NCBI GenBank assembly: GCA_009912175.1
Contig: WNDQ01000007.1
Coordinates: 1-64,000 of the forward strand
Reading direction: 5' to 3'
Length of the DNA: 64,000 nucleotides
Source: Paracidovorax wautersii
Lineage (GTDB): Bacteria; Pseudomonadota; Gammaproteobacteria; Burkholderiales; Burkholderiaceae_C
Every line of letters starts with the position of its first letter. Within the stretch, counting starts at the first letter, position 1. Positions 42,980 through 51,764 of the stretch are shown here, piece by piece. The translations under genes were made by a program, and so were the position numbers. The notes beneath the pieces were generated by a model. It worked only from the letters and a program-made list of their open reading frames with translations, searched no databases and was not told the origin of the DNA.

Positions 42980-43949
42980 ATGACCGACCCGGCCCATGAC
43001 ACCGCCCACTGGATGCCGCTGCGCATCGCCGCCATCACCGACGCCGCGCAAGGCATCCGCTCGTTCGAGCTGGTGCACCCGCAGGGGCTCGAACTGCCGC
43101 CGTTCACGCCCGGCTCGCACGTGCAGGTGCAAGTGCCCAGCGGCACGCTGCGCAAGTACTCGCTGTGCAACAGCGCCGAAGAACGCCACCGCTACGTCAT
43201 CACCGTCAAGCGCGAGGCGCAGGGGCGCGGCGGCTCGGTCAGCCTGGTCGACCAGGCGCGTGTGGGCGACACCCTGCCGATCTCCGAGCCCGACAACGCC
43301 TTTGCGCTGGTCGAGCGCCCCGGCAGCCTGACCTTCATCGCCGGCGGCATCGGCATCACACCCATCCTGTCCATGATCCGCGCCTTCGGCGAACTGCCGC
43401 CCGTGCCCTGGAAGCTCTACTACCTGGGCCGCCATCCCGAGACCACGGCCTTCCTGGACGAACTGGGCGATCCGGGCCTGCGGTCCCAGGTCCGCATCCA
43501 CCACAGCCACGGCGATCCGGCTCGCGCGTTCGATCTGTGGCCCGTGCTCGAGAAACCCGACCGCGGCCACGTCTACTGCTGCGGCTCGCGCCGCCTGATG
43601 GAGGCGGTGCGAGGCATGACGGGCCACTGGTCGCCCTCACGCATCCACTTCGAGAGCTTTCTTGAAGGCGGCGGCCAGCAGCCCGACGACCAGCCGTTCA
43701 CCGTGCACCTCGCACGATCAGGCCTGCGGCTGGACGTGCCGGTGGGCCAGTCGATTCTTTCGGTGCTGCGCGCAGCCGGCGTGCACGTCGGCCATTCGTG
43801 CGAAAGCGGCACCTGCGGTTCATGCCGCACCCGCCTGCTCGAAGGCAGCGCCGACCACCGCGACATGGTGCTCATGCCCGACGAGCAGGACAGCCAGATC
43901 ATGGTCTGCGTCTCGCGCGCGCGGCGGGCCCCTCGTGCTCGACCTCTGA
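42980..43949 (+). CDS. ophA1: Phthalate dioxygenase reductase, frameshifted at the 3' end
   Basis: This is an FMN/[2Fe-2S] reductase of about 323 residues: FMN site RKYSL, NAD site GGIGITPILSM, and a C-terminal ferredoxin domain with CESGTCGSC and a later Cys (IMVC). This domain order fits phthalate dioxygenase reductase, which passes electrons from NADH to the Rieske oxygenase. After VCVSRAR the frame breaks in a CG run at 43914-43923; adding one CG restores the ending RARGGPLVLDL and a stop at 43949, 18 bases before the next gene. Uncorrected, the frame runs on to 45130 through the dehydrogenase gene. All cofactor residues precede the shift. Confidence 0.85.
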
Positions 43950-43967
43950 ATCCAAGGAACCCCAACC

Positions 43968-45155
43968 ATGGCCTATCCTGCACCGTTGCGCCTGGGCGTC
44001 TGCGGGCTCTGGCGAGCCTTCTCGCTCATGCTGCCCACCTTGCTCGGCGACCCGCGCGTGACGCTGGCTGCCGCCTGCGATCCGCGCGAGCAGGCGCGTG
44101 CGCAGTTCGCGCGCGACTTCGACGCACCCGTCCACGACAGCATCGAAGCACTCGCGCAAGACCCCGGCGTCGAGGTCATCTACGTCGCCAGCCCGCACCA
44201 ATTCCACGCCGAGCACGTTGCCGTCGCCGCCGCGCACGGCAAACACGTGCTGGTGGAAAAGCCCATGGCGCTGAGCCTGGCCGAATGCGACGCCATGATC
44301 GCGGCCTGCCAGTCGGCCTCGGTCCACCTGCTGGTCGGGCATTGCCACAGTTTCGACACGCCTTATCTGCGGACGCGCGAACTGATTGCCAGCGGCCGCT
44401 TCGGCGCGGTCACGATGGTGCATGCGCTCAACTACACCGACTACCTGATGCGGCCGCGCCGCCCCGAAGAGCTCGACACCCGCGCGGGTGGCGGCGCCGT
44501 CTTCAGCCAGGCCGCGCATCACGTCGACGTCGTGCGTCTGCTGGCGGGATCGCGCGCGACACGCCTGCGCAGCGCCCTCGGCAACTGGGACCGCCAGCGG
44601 CCGACCGAAGGCGCCTACAGCGCCCTGCTGTGGTTCGAGGGCGGCGCGCACGCCAGCCTGAGCTACAGCGGCTACGCGCATTTCGATTCCGACGAATGGA
44701 TGGACGGCATCGGCGAAATGGGTCAGCCCAAGGACCCTCAAGACTACGGCGCCGCGCGCCGGCGCCTGGCGGCCATCGGCTCGCCCGCCGCCGAGGCGCA
44801 GCTCAAGGCCGACGGCACCTACGGCGGCAGCGTCTACCGCCCGCCCGGCGCCCGCACGCTCGCCGCGCCCGCGCACCAGCACTTCGGCCCCATCGTGGTG
44901 TCCTGCGAACAGGCCGACCTGCGCCCGACTCCGCACGGGGTCTGGCTCTATGCGAACGAGCGGCGGGACTTCATCCCCTGCGCCGCGCCAGCGGTGCCGC
45001 GCCAGGAGGTGATCGACGAACTGATCGGCGCCCTGCGGCACGGCCAGCCCATCCTGCACAGCGGCGCCTGGGCCAAGGCCACGCTGGAGATCTGCCTGGC
45101 CATGCTGGCCTCGGGCCACGGCGATCATGACGTCGCCCTGCAGCACCAGGTGTGA
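43968..45155 (+). CDS. ophB: Gfo/Idh/MocA dehydrogenase, phthalate cis-dihydrodiol dehydrogenase type
   Basis: This 395-residue enzyme has an N-terminal Rossmann fold (LRLGVCGLW, then YVASPHQFH) and the family motif VLVEKPMAL, with [11 protein letters not shown] further on. The Pht4/OphB dehydrogenases that oxidise 4,5-dihydro-4,5-dihydroxyphthalate belong to this family. Placement next to the oxygenase, reductase and decarboxylase genes supports that role. The glycine-rich loop is GVCGLWRA rather than the usual GxGxxG. It is the last enzyme gene before the MarR regulator. Confidence 0.84.
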   Translation: MAYPAPLRLGVCGLWRAFSLMLPTLLGDPRVTLAAACDPREQARAQFARDFDAPVHDSIEALAQDPGVEVIYVASPHQFHAEHVAVAAAHGKHVLVEKPMALSLAECDAMIAACQSASVHLLVGHCHSFDTPYLRTRELIASGRFGAVTMVHALNYTDYLMRPRRPEELDTRAGGGAVFSQAAHHVDVVRLLAGSRATRLRSALGNWDRQRPTEGAYSALLWFEGGAHASLSYSGYAHFDSDEWMDGIGEMGQPKDPQDYGAARRRLAAIGSPAAEAQLKADGTYGGSVYRPPGARTLAAPAHQHFGPIVVSCEQADLRPTPHGVWLYANERRDFIPCAAPAVPRQEVIDELIGALRHGQPILHSGAWAKATLEICLAMLASGHGDHDVALQHQV

Positions 45156-45203
45156 CCACGGCCGCACACCAGGCCTTCGGCTATATTCTCAGCGGTCTAA
45201 CGA

Positions 45204-45773
45204 ATGGCTCGACACGCGACGACGCACATGACCTCGAAGGAAACCCTCAAGATACTCGACCACTGGCGCGAGGCCGTGCCCGACGACCGCCTGGCCCACC
45301 TGATCAAGGACGCCACACGCGCCCTGGTGCGCGGCCTGCAGTTGCGGCTAGTCGAGCACAACGTCTCGTTCGGCCACTGGACCTTTCTGCGCATCCTCTG
45401 GGAGCGGGACGGACTCACGCAGCGCGAACTCAGCGAGCAGGCCGGTGTGATGGAGCCCACCACCTTCGCGGCCATGAAGGCCATGGAAGCGCTGGGCTAC
45501 ATCGAGCGCAAGCACCTGCCCGGCAACAACAAGAACGTGCACGTGTTCCTGACACGGTCCGGCCGCGCGCTCAAGAAAAAACTGGTGCCGCTGGCCACCG
45601 AGGTCAACGAGATCGGTACCCGCGGCCTGTCCGACGAGGACATCCAGACGGCGCGCCGGGTGCTGCTGGCCATCATCGGCAACATGGCCGACGACGAGGC
45701 CCGCGCCGAGGAAGAAGACCGCCGCCTGCCCTCCACGCGCGAGCTGTCGCGGCGCATCAGCGCGGCCAATTAG
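45204..45773 (+). CDS. MarR-family transcriptional regulator
   Basis: This 189-residue winged-helix regulator has LRILWERDGLTQRELSEQAGVMEPTTFAAMKAMEALGYI as recognition region and a charged beta-wing (RKHLPGNNKNVHVFLT). It lies 48 bases after the dehydrogenase gene and probably controls this catabolic cluster in response to an aromatic acid. GTCTAAC and TATATT upstream share a half-site with the motif in the two Bug promoters. An ATG at 45228 is an alternative start; neither start has a clear ribosome site. Confidence 0.87.
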   Translation: MARHATTHMTSKETLKILDHWREAVPDDRLAHLIKDATRALVRGLQLRLVEHNVSFGHWTFLRILWERDGLTQRELSEQAGVMEPTTFAAMKAMEALGYIERKHLPGNNKNVHVFLTRSGRALKKKLVPLATEVNEIGTRGLSDEDIQTARRVLLAIIGNMADDEARAEEEDRRLPSTRELSRRISAAN

Positions 45774-45774
45774 C

Positions 45775-45824
45775 GCGTGTGATGCACTTTTTCCATGCCC
45801 GCGTGGAAAAAGTGCGCAACACGC
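45775..45824. terminator. Long inverted repeat between convergent genes
   Basis: GCGTGT-gat-GCACTTTTTCCA and TGGAAAAAGTGC-gca-ACACGC form an 18-bp stem (12 plus 6 with a 3-base internal mismatch) around an 8-base loop. Its A and T runs lie inside the stem. It sits between the marR-type gene and the convergent beta-oxidation operon and probably stops transcription from both sides. Confidence 0.6.
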
Positions 45825-45835
45825 TCTAGGGCCTC

Positions 45836-46627
45836 TCAAAGCCCCGAAAAATCCGGCTTGCGTTTTTCCATGAAGGCCGTGAAGGCCTCGCGGGCGGCGG
45901 GGCCGGCCATGAGGCGGCCGAAGGACTCGCCCTCTTCCTGGATGCGGGCCTGCACGGCGTCGAGCTGGCTCTTTTTGAGCAGGCGTTTGGTCTCGATCAG
46001 CGAGGCCTGGGACTTGGCGGCGAGCTTGCGCGCCTGCGCCTGGGCGTAAGCATTGGCCCCGGTCGGCGGCAGCACGCGGTTGACCAGGCCGACTTCGAGC
46101 GCGGCCTCGGCCATGAAGGGCTCGCCCAGCAGCAGCGCCTCGGCCGCGCGGTGGTAGCCCAGCATCTGCGGCAACAGCAGGCTGGAGCCGGCCTCGGGGC
46201 AGACGCCCAGGTTCACGAAGGGCAGCGAGAAGGCGGCGTTGTCGCCCGCGTAGACCAGGTCGCAGTGCAGCAGCATGGTCGCGCCGACGCCCACGGCCGG
46301 ACCGCAGACGGCCGCTACCAGCGGCTTGGGGAAGGAGGCCAGCGTGTGCAGGAAGGCGAACACGGGCCGGTCGGTGCTCGTGGCGTCGACCGCGCCGCTG
46401 GCGGCCGCCTGGCTGCGCGTGAGGAAGTCGCCGATGTCGTTGCCGGCGCAGAAAACGGTGGCGTCGCCCTGGATCACGACCACACGCACCGCGCTGTCGC
46501 TGGCCGCGCGGTCGAACGCTTCGGTCAGCGCCACGTACATCGCCTGTGTCAGCGAGTTCTTCTTGTCGATGCGGTTGAAGGTCAGCGTCAGAACGCCGTC
46601 GGTGAGATCTTGCAGAAGGTCGCTCAT
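45836..46627 (-). CDS. Enoyl-CoA hydratase/isomerase
   Basis: This 263-residue crotonase-fold enzyme has oxyanion-hole segments FCAGNDIGDFL and AVCGPAVGVGATMLLHCD and an acidic residue in NLGVCPEAGS at the second catalytic position. It hydrates trans-2-enoyl-CoA or isomerises double bonds. It is the last gene of a TetR-led fatty-acid oxidation operon, 67 bases after the thioesterase gene. The fused dehydrogenase upstream already has a hydratase domain, so this may handle unusual unsaturated acyl-CoAs. Confidence 0.88.
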   Translation of the reverse strand: MSDLLQDLTDGVLTLTFNRIDKKNSLTQAMYVALTEAFDRAASDSAVRVVVIQGDATVFCAGNDIGDFLTRSQAAASGAVDATSTDRPVFAFLHTLASFPKPLVAAVCGPAVGVGATMLLHCDLVYAGDNAAFSLPFVNLGVCPEAGSSLLLPQMLGYHRAAEALLLGEPFMAEAALEVGLVNRVLPPTGANAYAQAQARKLAAKSQASLIETKRLLKKSQLDAVQARIQEEGESFGRLMAGPAAREAFTAFMEKRKPDFSGL

Positions 46628-46694
46628 GGCGTGTTCTCGTCGGGTTTGCGGGAAACAATGGGGCCGCAAGTGTAGCGGCCTTGTCGAAGCGCGT

Positions 46695-47540
46695 TCAGGC
46701 CTTGAAATAGACCGCCTGGTGCGTGGTGGCCAGCAGCTCGCCCTGCTCGCTCCAGAGCTGGGCGGTCTGGTCGTGAAAGCCCTTGAAATAGCCCTGGCCG
46801 CGCGCCTGGCCCAGCAGATGGCCGGTGCCCGCGCGCGCCAGCATGGCTTCGTCGGCATGGTAGTACACGGTCAGCGAGACCGTGCCCACCGGCGTCTGTG
46901 TGGCCCGGCGCAGCCATACGCGCGGAAAAAAGATGTCCGCCATCGCGGTCAGCCCCTGGAAGTCGAGCGCGCGCGCCGGATGGTCGCGCACCCACAGTTG
47001 CGTGAGGCTTTCGCGCAGCTGGTCGTCCCACTGCGCGGGCACGTTGCCGGCAATCGCCCGCATGTCGTAGAGGCTGAACCAGCCCAGCGCCTGGCGCGGG
47101 ATGAAACGCGGCAGATCGCCCGGGCGGGGCACGTCGGGCGCGGCCATCTCGGCATCGCTCCAGGTGTCGCGCCGCAGCGCGGTCATGGCGGTGCCGGTCA
47201 GCACCACGCCGGCCTGGCCCTGCGTGTCGGTCTGGGTGATGGTGATCGTCCAGTGCTGGGTCGACCGGTTGGTGCGCACCGGCACGGCCTCGATGGTGTA
47301 GGCGCCCGCAGCCAGCGGCGCCACGAAGTTGACGGTCAGCGTGACCGGCAGGCCCAGCCGGTCCGGATGGTCGAGCACGGCCTGCAACGCCGTGGCGGCC
47401 GTCATGCCGCCGAACGGCCCGACCATGTTCCAGTAGTCCTGACTGACCTGGCCGTCGAAGCGGTTGCCGCCGTCCGCGGCGGGCTGCAGCCGCAGCGCGC
47501 GGTCGAAGGGGTGGCCCTCGGGCTTCTCGGATGGGGACAT
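46695..47540 (-). CDS. TesB-like acyl-CoA thioesterase
   Basis: This 281-residue double-hotdog thioesterase family protein has WNMVGPFGGMTAATALQAVL in the first domain and YYHADEAMLARAGTGHLLGQ in the second. Such enzymes hydrolyse acyl-CoAs, giving an overflow path when oxidation stalls. It lies 84 bases after the thiolase gene and 67 before the enoyl-CoA hydratase gene, within the beta-oxidation operon. The second-domain catalytic Asp/Gln/Thr set cannot be fully placed by eye. Confidence 0.82.
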   Translation of the reverse strand: MSPSEKPEGHPFDRALRLQPAADGGNRFDGQVSQDYWNMVGPFGGMTAATALQAVLDHPDRLGLPVTLTVNFVAPLAAGAYTIEAVPVRTNRSTQHWTITITQTDTQGQAGVVLTGTAMTALRRDTWSDAEMAAPDVPRPGDLPRFIPRQALGWFSLYDMRAIAGNVPAQWDDQLRESLTQLWVRDHPARALDFQGLTAMADIFFPRVWLRRATQTPVGTVSLTVYYHADEAMLARAGTGHLLGQARGQGYFKGFHDQTAQLWSEQGELLATTHQAVYFKA

Positions 47541-47624
47541 GGGATTGCTTCTCCTGAATCGAAGGCGCGACCTTAGGCCCGCAGCAGCCGCACTGTCAGC
47601 CTTCTGCGCGACAGCATGGCCCGG

Positions 47625-48827
47625 TCAGACCCGCTCGAAAATGCCCGCCGCACCCTGCCCCATGCCCACGCACATAGTCACCATGCCGTAGCGCAGTTGC
47701 TGGCGCCGCAGCGCGTGCACGACGGTGGCCGCGCGGATGGCGCCGGTTGCGCCCAGCGGGTGGCCCAGCGCAATGGCCCCGCCCATCGGGTTGACCTTGG
47801 CCGTGTCCAGGCCCAGCGTGTTGATGACGGCCAGCGACTGCGCGGCAAACGCCTCGTTGAGTTCGATCCAGTCCAGGTCGTCCTGCTTCAGGCCCGCGTA
47901 GCGCAGCGCGGCCGGGATCGCCTCGATCGGGCCGATGCCCATGATGGCCGGCGGCACGCCCTTGCTCGCGAAGCTCACGAAACGCGCCAGCGGCGTCAGC
48001 CCGAAACGCTGGATGGCCGCCTCGCTGGCCAGGATCAGCGCGCCGGCGCCGTCGGAGGTCTGCGAACTGTTGCCCGCCGTGACCGTGCCGCGCGCGGCGA
48101 ACACGGTCTTCAGCCGCGCCAGGCCTTCGATGCTGGTGTCCGGGCGCGGGCCTTCGTCGAGGCTGACGGTGCGTGTGCGCACGGCCACCTCGCCGCTGGC
48201 CAGGTCGGGGGTGCGCTCCGTGACCTCGATGGGCGTGATCTCGTCGGCGAAGCTGCCCGCCGCCTGCGCGGCCAGCGCACGCTGGTGCGACTGCAGTGAA
48301 AAGGCGTCCTGCGCCTCGCGCCCGACCTTCCATTGCTGGGCGACTCTCTCGGCCGTCAGGCCCATGCCGTAGGCAATGCCGACGTCGCCGTCACGCTCGA
48401 AGATGGTGGGCGAGAGCGAGGGCGAGTTGCCCATCATGGGCACCAGGCTCATGCTCTCGACGCCGGCCGCGATCATCACGTCGGCCTCGCCCACGCGGAT
48501 GCGGTCGGCCGCCATCTGCACGGCCGACAGGCCCGAGGCGCAGAAACGGTTGACGGTGATGCCGCCCACGCTGGTGGGCAGGCCGGCCAGCACCGTGGCC
48601 ACGCGCGCCACGTTCAGGCCCTGCGCCCCCTCGGGAATGGCGCAGCCGCAGATGATGTCCTCGACAGCGGCCGGGTCCAGCGTGGGCGCCTGTGCCAGCG
48701 CGGCCTTGAGGATGGTGGCCAGCAGGTCGTCGGGCCGGGTGTGGCGGAAATAGCCGCGGTGCGATCGGCCGATGGGCGTGCGCGTGGCGGCAACGATGTA
48801 GGCGTCCTGGATTTGTTTGTGGCTCAT
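47625..48827 (-). CDS. Acetyl-CoA C-acyltransferase (thiolase)
   Basis: This 400-residue degradative thiolase has nucleophile C96 (NRFCASGLS), NEAFA, H356 (ALGHPLGATG) and C386 (MCVGMGQG). It cleaves 3-ketoacyl-CoA to acetyl-CoA and a shortened acyl-CoA. The ATG at 48827 lies 14 bases after the stop of the multifunctional dehydrogenase gene. The two form the FadN-FadA-like core of the operon. The frame is open further upstream only as a shadow of the neighbouring gene. Confidence 0.93.
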   Translation of the reverse strand: MSHKQIQDAYIVAATRTPIGRSHRGYFRHTRPDDLLATILKAALAQAPTLDPAAVEDIICGCAIPEGAQGLNVARVATVLAGLPTSVGGITVNRFCASGLSAVQMAADRIRVGEADVMIAAGVESMSLVPMMGNSPSLSPTIFERDGDVGIAYGMGLTAERVAQQWKVGREAQDAFSLQSHQRALAAQAAGSFADEITPIEVTERTPDLASGEVAVRTRTVSLDEGPRPDTSIEGLARLKTVFAARGTVTAGNSSQTSDGAGALILASEAAIQRFGLTPLARFVSFASKGVPPAIMGIGPIEAIPAALRYAGLKQDDLDWIELNEAFAAQSLAVINTLGLDTAKVNPMGGAIALGHPLGATGAIRAATVVHALRRQQLRYGMVTMCVGMGQGAAGIFERV

Positions 48828-48841
48828 GGTGTGTCTCCCGG

Positions 48842-51253
48842 TCAGTTGCGCAGCGGCTTGCCCGTGGCGAGCATGCCCATGATGCGTTCCTGCGTCTTGG
48901 GGTGCTGGACCAGCGAGCCGAAGGCCTGGCGCTCCAGCGTCATCACATACTCTTCGGTGACCAGCGTGCCGGCCTCGACCTCGCCGCCGCAGACCACGTG
49001 GGCAATCAGGCTGGCGATGTGAAAGTCGTGCGCGCTGATGAAACCGCCGTCGCGCATGTTGACAAGCGAGCCCTTGATGGTGGCGATGCCGCTGCGCCCG
49101 GCCACCGGGAGGCTGCGTTTGAGCGGCGGTCGCCAGCCGTTGGCCGCCAGGGCCTTGGCCTCGCCCAGGGCCACGTGCAGCAGTTCGTCGACGTGCGGCA
49201 CGATCACGTCGGATTCCAGCAGATAACCCAGTTGGCGCGATTCGAGCGCGCTGGTGCCCACGGTGGCCATGGCCGAGGCCTTGAAGGGCTCGGTCAGGAA
49301 CTTGAGCAAGTCCTTGTCGGTGCTGGCCTGCGCGTTCTCGGCCGCGCGGCGCGCGATGTAGGTCAGGCCGCCGGCACCGGGCACCAGGCCCACGCCGACC
49401 TCGACCAGGCCGATGTAGCTTTCGAGCGCCGCGACACGCCGCGCCGAATACACGGCCAGCTCGCAGCCGCCGCCCAGCGCCAGGCCGCGCACGGCCGAGA
49501 CCACCGGCACCTGGGCATAACGCAGGCGCAGCATCAGCTGCTGCATCTCGGACTCGATGCCGTCGATGGCGGCCACGCCCGCCACCACAAAGGCCGGCAG
49601 CATGGCCTGCAGGTCGGCCCCGGCCGAGAAGGCCTCGCCGGGCGACCAGACCACCAGCGCCTGGAAGTCGCGTTCGGCCACCGTCACTGCTTCCGTCAGG
49701 CCCTCGACCACCTCGGGGCTGATGACGTGCAGCTTGGTCTTGAGGCTGGCGATCAGCACCTCGCCATCGAGCGTCCACAGCCGCAGCGCGTCATTCTCGG
49801 ACACCGTGGTGCCGGCGGTGGCCGGGTCGGCGCCGGGCTCGCCCAGCACACGTTCGGGAAACAGCTGGCGCGTGTGCACGGGCAGTTCGCGGCGCGGCTC
49901 GAAGCGGCCTTCGGCGGCGTTCCACGAGCCCTGCGCGGTGTGCACGCCGCCGGCCTCGGCAACCGGGCCGCTGAAGACCCAATCGGGCAATGGTGCGCTG
50001 GACAGCGTCTTGCCGGCGGCGATGTCCTCGCGGATCCACTCCGCGACCTGTTGCCAGCCAGCTTCCTGCCACAGCTCGAAAGGACCTTGCTTCATGCCGA
50101 AGCCCCAGCGCATCGCCAGATCGACGTCGCGCGCGGTGGGCGCAACGTCGGCCAGGTGCACGGCCGCGTAGTGAAAGCCGTTGCGCAGCACGGCCCACAG
50201 GAACTGGCCCTGCGCGCCCTTGCTTTCGCGCAGCAGGCGCAGGCGCTCGCCGGCGGGTTTTTTCAGCATGCGCGCGTAGACCTCGTCGGCTTTCTGCCCG
50301 CCGGCCACGTAGTCGCCCTCGCCGCCCTTGGCAGCCAGGTCGAAGCGCAGGATGTCGCGCCCGACCTTTTTGTAGAAGCCCGCCTTGGTCTTCTGTCCCA
50401 GGTTGCCCAGCGCCAGCAGCCGCGTGAGCGCGGGCGGCGTGGCAAAGCTCGCGTAGAACGGGTCGGTGTCGGCGCTGAGCGTGGTCTGCAGCGTCTTGAT
50501 CACGTGCGCGAGCGTGTCCAGCCCGACCACGTCGGCGGTGCGGAAGGTGCCCGAGCTGGCGCGGCCCAGCTTCTTGCCGGTCAGGTCGTCGACCACGTCG
50601 TAGCTCAGGCCGAAGCGCTCCGCCTCGGCAATCGTCGCCAGCATGCCGGCGGTGCCGACGCGGTTGGCGATGAAGTTGGGTGTGTCCTTGGCGCGCACCA
50701 CGCCCTTGCCCAGCGTGGTGGTGGCAAAGGTTTCGAGCTGGTCGAGGATGGCCGCGTCCGTGGCCGGCGTGGCGATCAGCTCGACCAGCCGCATGTAGCG
50801 CGGCGGGTTGAAGAAGTGGATGCCGCAAAAGCGCGGACGCAGCGCCTCAGGCAGGCTGTCGGCCAGCGCCGAGATCGACAGGCCCGAGGTGTTGGAGGTC
50901 ACGATGGCATGCGGCGCGACGTGGCCGGCGATCTTGCGGTAGAGGTCCTGCTTCCAGTCCATGCGCTCGGCAATCGCCTCGATCACCAGGTCGCACTCGG
51001 CCAGCAGGTCTAGGTGGTCGTCGTAGTTGGCGGGCTGGATCAGCGTGGCGTCGGCGGCCACGCCCAGCGGCGCGGGCTTGAGCTTGGCCAGGCCCGCGAT
51101 GGCCTTGTTGGCGATGGCGCTCTTGTCGCCATCCTTGGCGGCCAGATCGAACAGCACCACCGGCACCTTGACGTTGACGAGGTGCGCGGCGATCTGCGCG
51201 CCCATCACGCCCGCGCCCAGCACGGCGGCTTTTCTGACGAGGAATCGTGTCAT
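48842..51253 (-). CDS. 3-hydroxyacyl-CoA dehydrogenase/enoyl-CoA hydratase (FadN-type)
   Basis: This 803-residue fusion has the dehydrogenase half first: NAD site GAGVMG (13-18), SNTSGLSI, HFFNPPRYMRLVELI and KDTPNFIANRVG. The crotonase domain is at about 510-700 (FSAGADLQAML, VRGLALGGGCELAVY). This order is that of FadN-type proteins, reversed relative to E. coli FadB. It catalyses the two middle steps of beta-oxidation. It is followed by the thiolase and preceded by the DUF2147 and acyl-CoA dehydrogenase genes on the same strand. Confidence 0.92.
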   Translation of the reverse strand: MTRFLVRKAAVLGAGVMGAQIAAHLVNVKVPVVLFDLAAKDGDKSAIANKAIAGLAKLKPAPLGVAADATLIQPANYDDHLDLLAECDLVIEAIAERMDWKQDLYRKIAGHVAPHAIVTSNTSGLSISALADSLPEALRPRFCGIHFFNPPRYMRLVELIATPATDAAILDQLETFATTTLGKGVVRAKDTPNFIANRVGTAGMLATIAEAERFGLSYDVVDDLTGKKLGRASSGTFRTADVVGLDTLAHVIKTLQTTLSADTDPFYASFATPPALTRLLALGNLGQKTKAGFYKKVGRDILRFDLAAKGGEGDYVAGGQKADEVYARMLKKPAGERLRLLRESKGAQGQFLWAVLRNGFHYAAVHLADVAPTARDVDLAMRWGFGMKQGPFELWQEAGWQQVAEWIREDIAAGKTLSSAPLPDWVFSGPVAEAGGVHTAQGSWNAAEGRFEPRRELPVHTRQLFPERVLGEPGADPATAGTTVSENDALRLWTLDGEVLIASLKTKLHVISPEVVEGLTEAVTVAERDFQALVVWSPGEAFSAGADLQAMLPAFVVAGVAAIDGIESEMQQLMLRLRYAQVPVVSAVRGLALGGGCELAVYSARRVAALESYIGLVEVGVGLVPGAGGLTYIARRAAENAQASTDKDLLKFLTEPFKASAMATVGTSALESRQLGYLLESDVIVPHVDELLHVALGEAKALAANGWRPPLKRSLPVAGRSGIATIKGSLVNMRDGGFISAHDFHIASLIAHVVCGGEVEAGTLVTEEYVMTLERQAFGSLVQHPKTQERIMGMLATGKPLRN

Positions 51254-51277
51254 GAAATCCTATCCTTTACATGCATG

Positions 51278-51721
51278 TCAGGGGGCGACGCGCACCCAGG
51301 TTTGCGTGCGGCCAAAGGGGCCGATCGAGCCGCGCACGTCGAGCTGGCGGCCGCCCTCCTTGGGCGTCAGGCGCAGCGTGTAGGTCTTGCCGTTTTCGGG
51401 GTCGAGGATCTTGCCGTCTTCCCACACGTCCTTGCCGTCGGCCTGTCTGGCGCCGCGGATGATCTCCAGGCCCACCAGCGGCTGGTCCCGGCGGTCGTCG
51501 CTGCATTCGGTGCAGCGTGCGTTGGGGTCGGCCTCCTTGCGCAGCAGCCGCGTGATGTGGCCCGTGAGCACACCGCCCTGCTCGGTGATGACGATCTCGG
51601 ACTTGGCCTCGCCCGTCTTGTCGTCGATGCTGCGCCAGGTGCCCACCGGCGTGAGCTGCGCCCAGGCGGGCACCGCTGCGGCGGCCAGGGCCAGGGCGAT
51701 CGAGGCGGCGGTGGCTTTCAT
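51278..51721 (-). CDS. DUF2147 secreted protein
   Basis: This 147-residue protein has a signal peptide (cleavage near PAWAQ) and a DUF2147 domain: VGTWRSIDDKTGEAKSEIVI, ILDPENGKTYTLRLTPKEGG, and GSIGPFGRTQTWVRV. Two cysteines in ARCTECSDDRRDQP may form a disulphide. DUF2147 proteins are small periplasmic beta-barrel proteins of unknown function. It sits within the beta-oxidation operon between the acyl-CoA dehydrogenase and FadN-type genes, which is common in related bacteria. Confidence 0.85.
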   Translation of the reverse strand: MKATAASIALALAAAAVPAWAQLTPVGTWRSIDDKTGEAKSEIVITEQGGVLTGHITRLLRKEADPNARCTECSDDRRDQPLVGLEIIRGARQADGKDVWEDGKILDPENGKTYTLRLTPKEGGRQLDVRGSIGPFGRTQTWVRVAP

Positions 51722-51764
51722 GGCGGTCTCCTGATCGAGGTCGAAACGGTGGGCGCGCGGCCGT

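Noticed and set aside
43950-45130. Run-on of the reductase frame past 43949 as a fused protein
   Set aside because: The added part is low-complexity Arg/Ala sequence opposite in frame to the dehydrogenase gene; a CG-run shift explains it better.
48902-51013. 703-codon frame antisense to the FadN-type gene
   Set aside because: There is no motif and the composition is shadow-like; the other strand carries a two-domain enzyme with all key residues.
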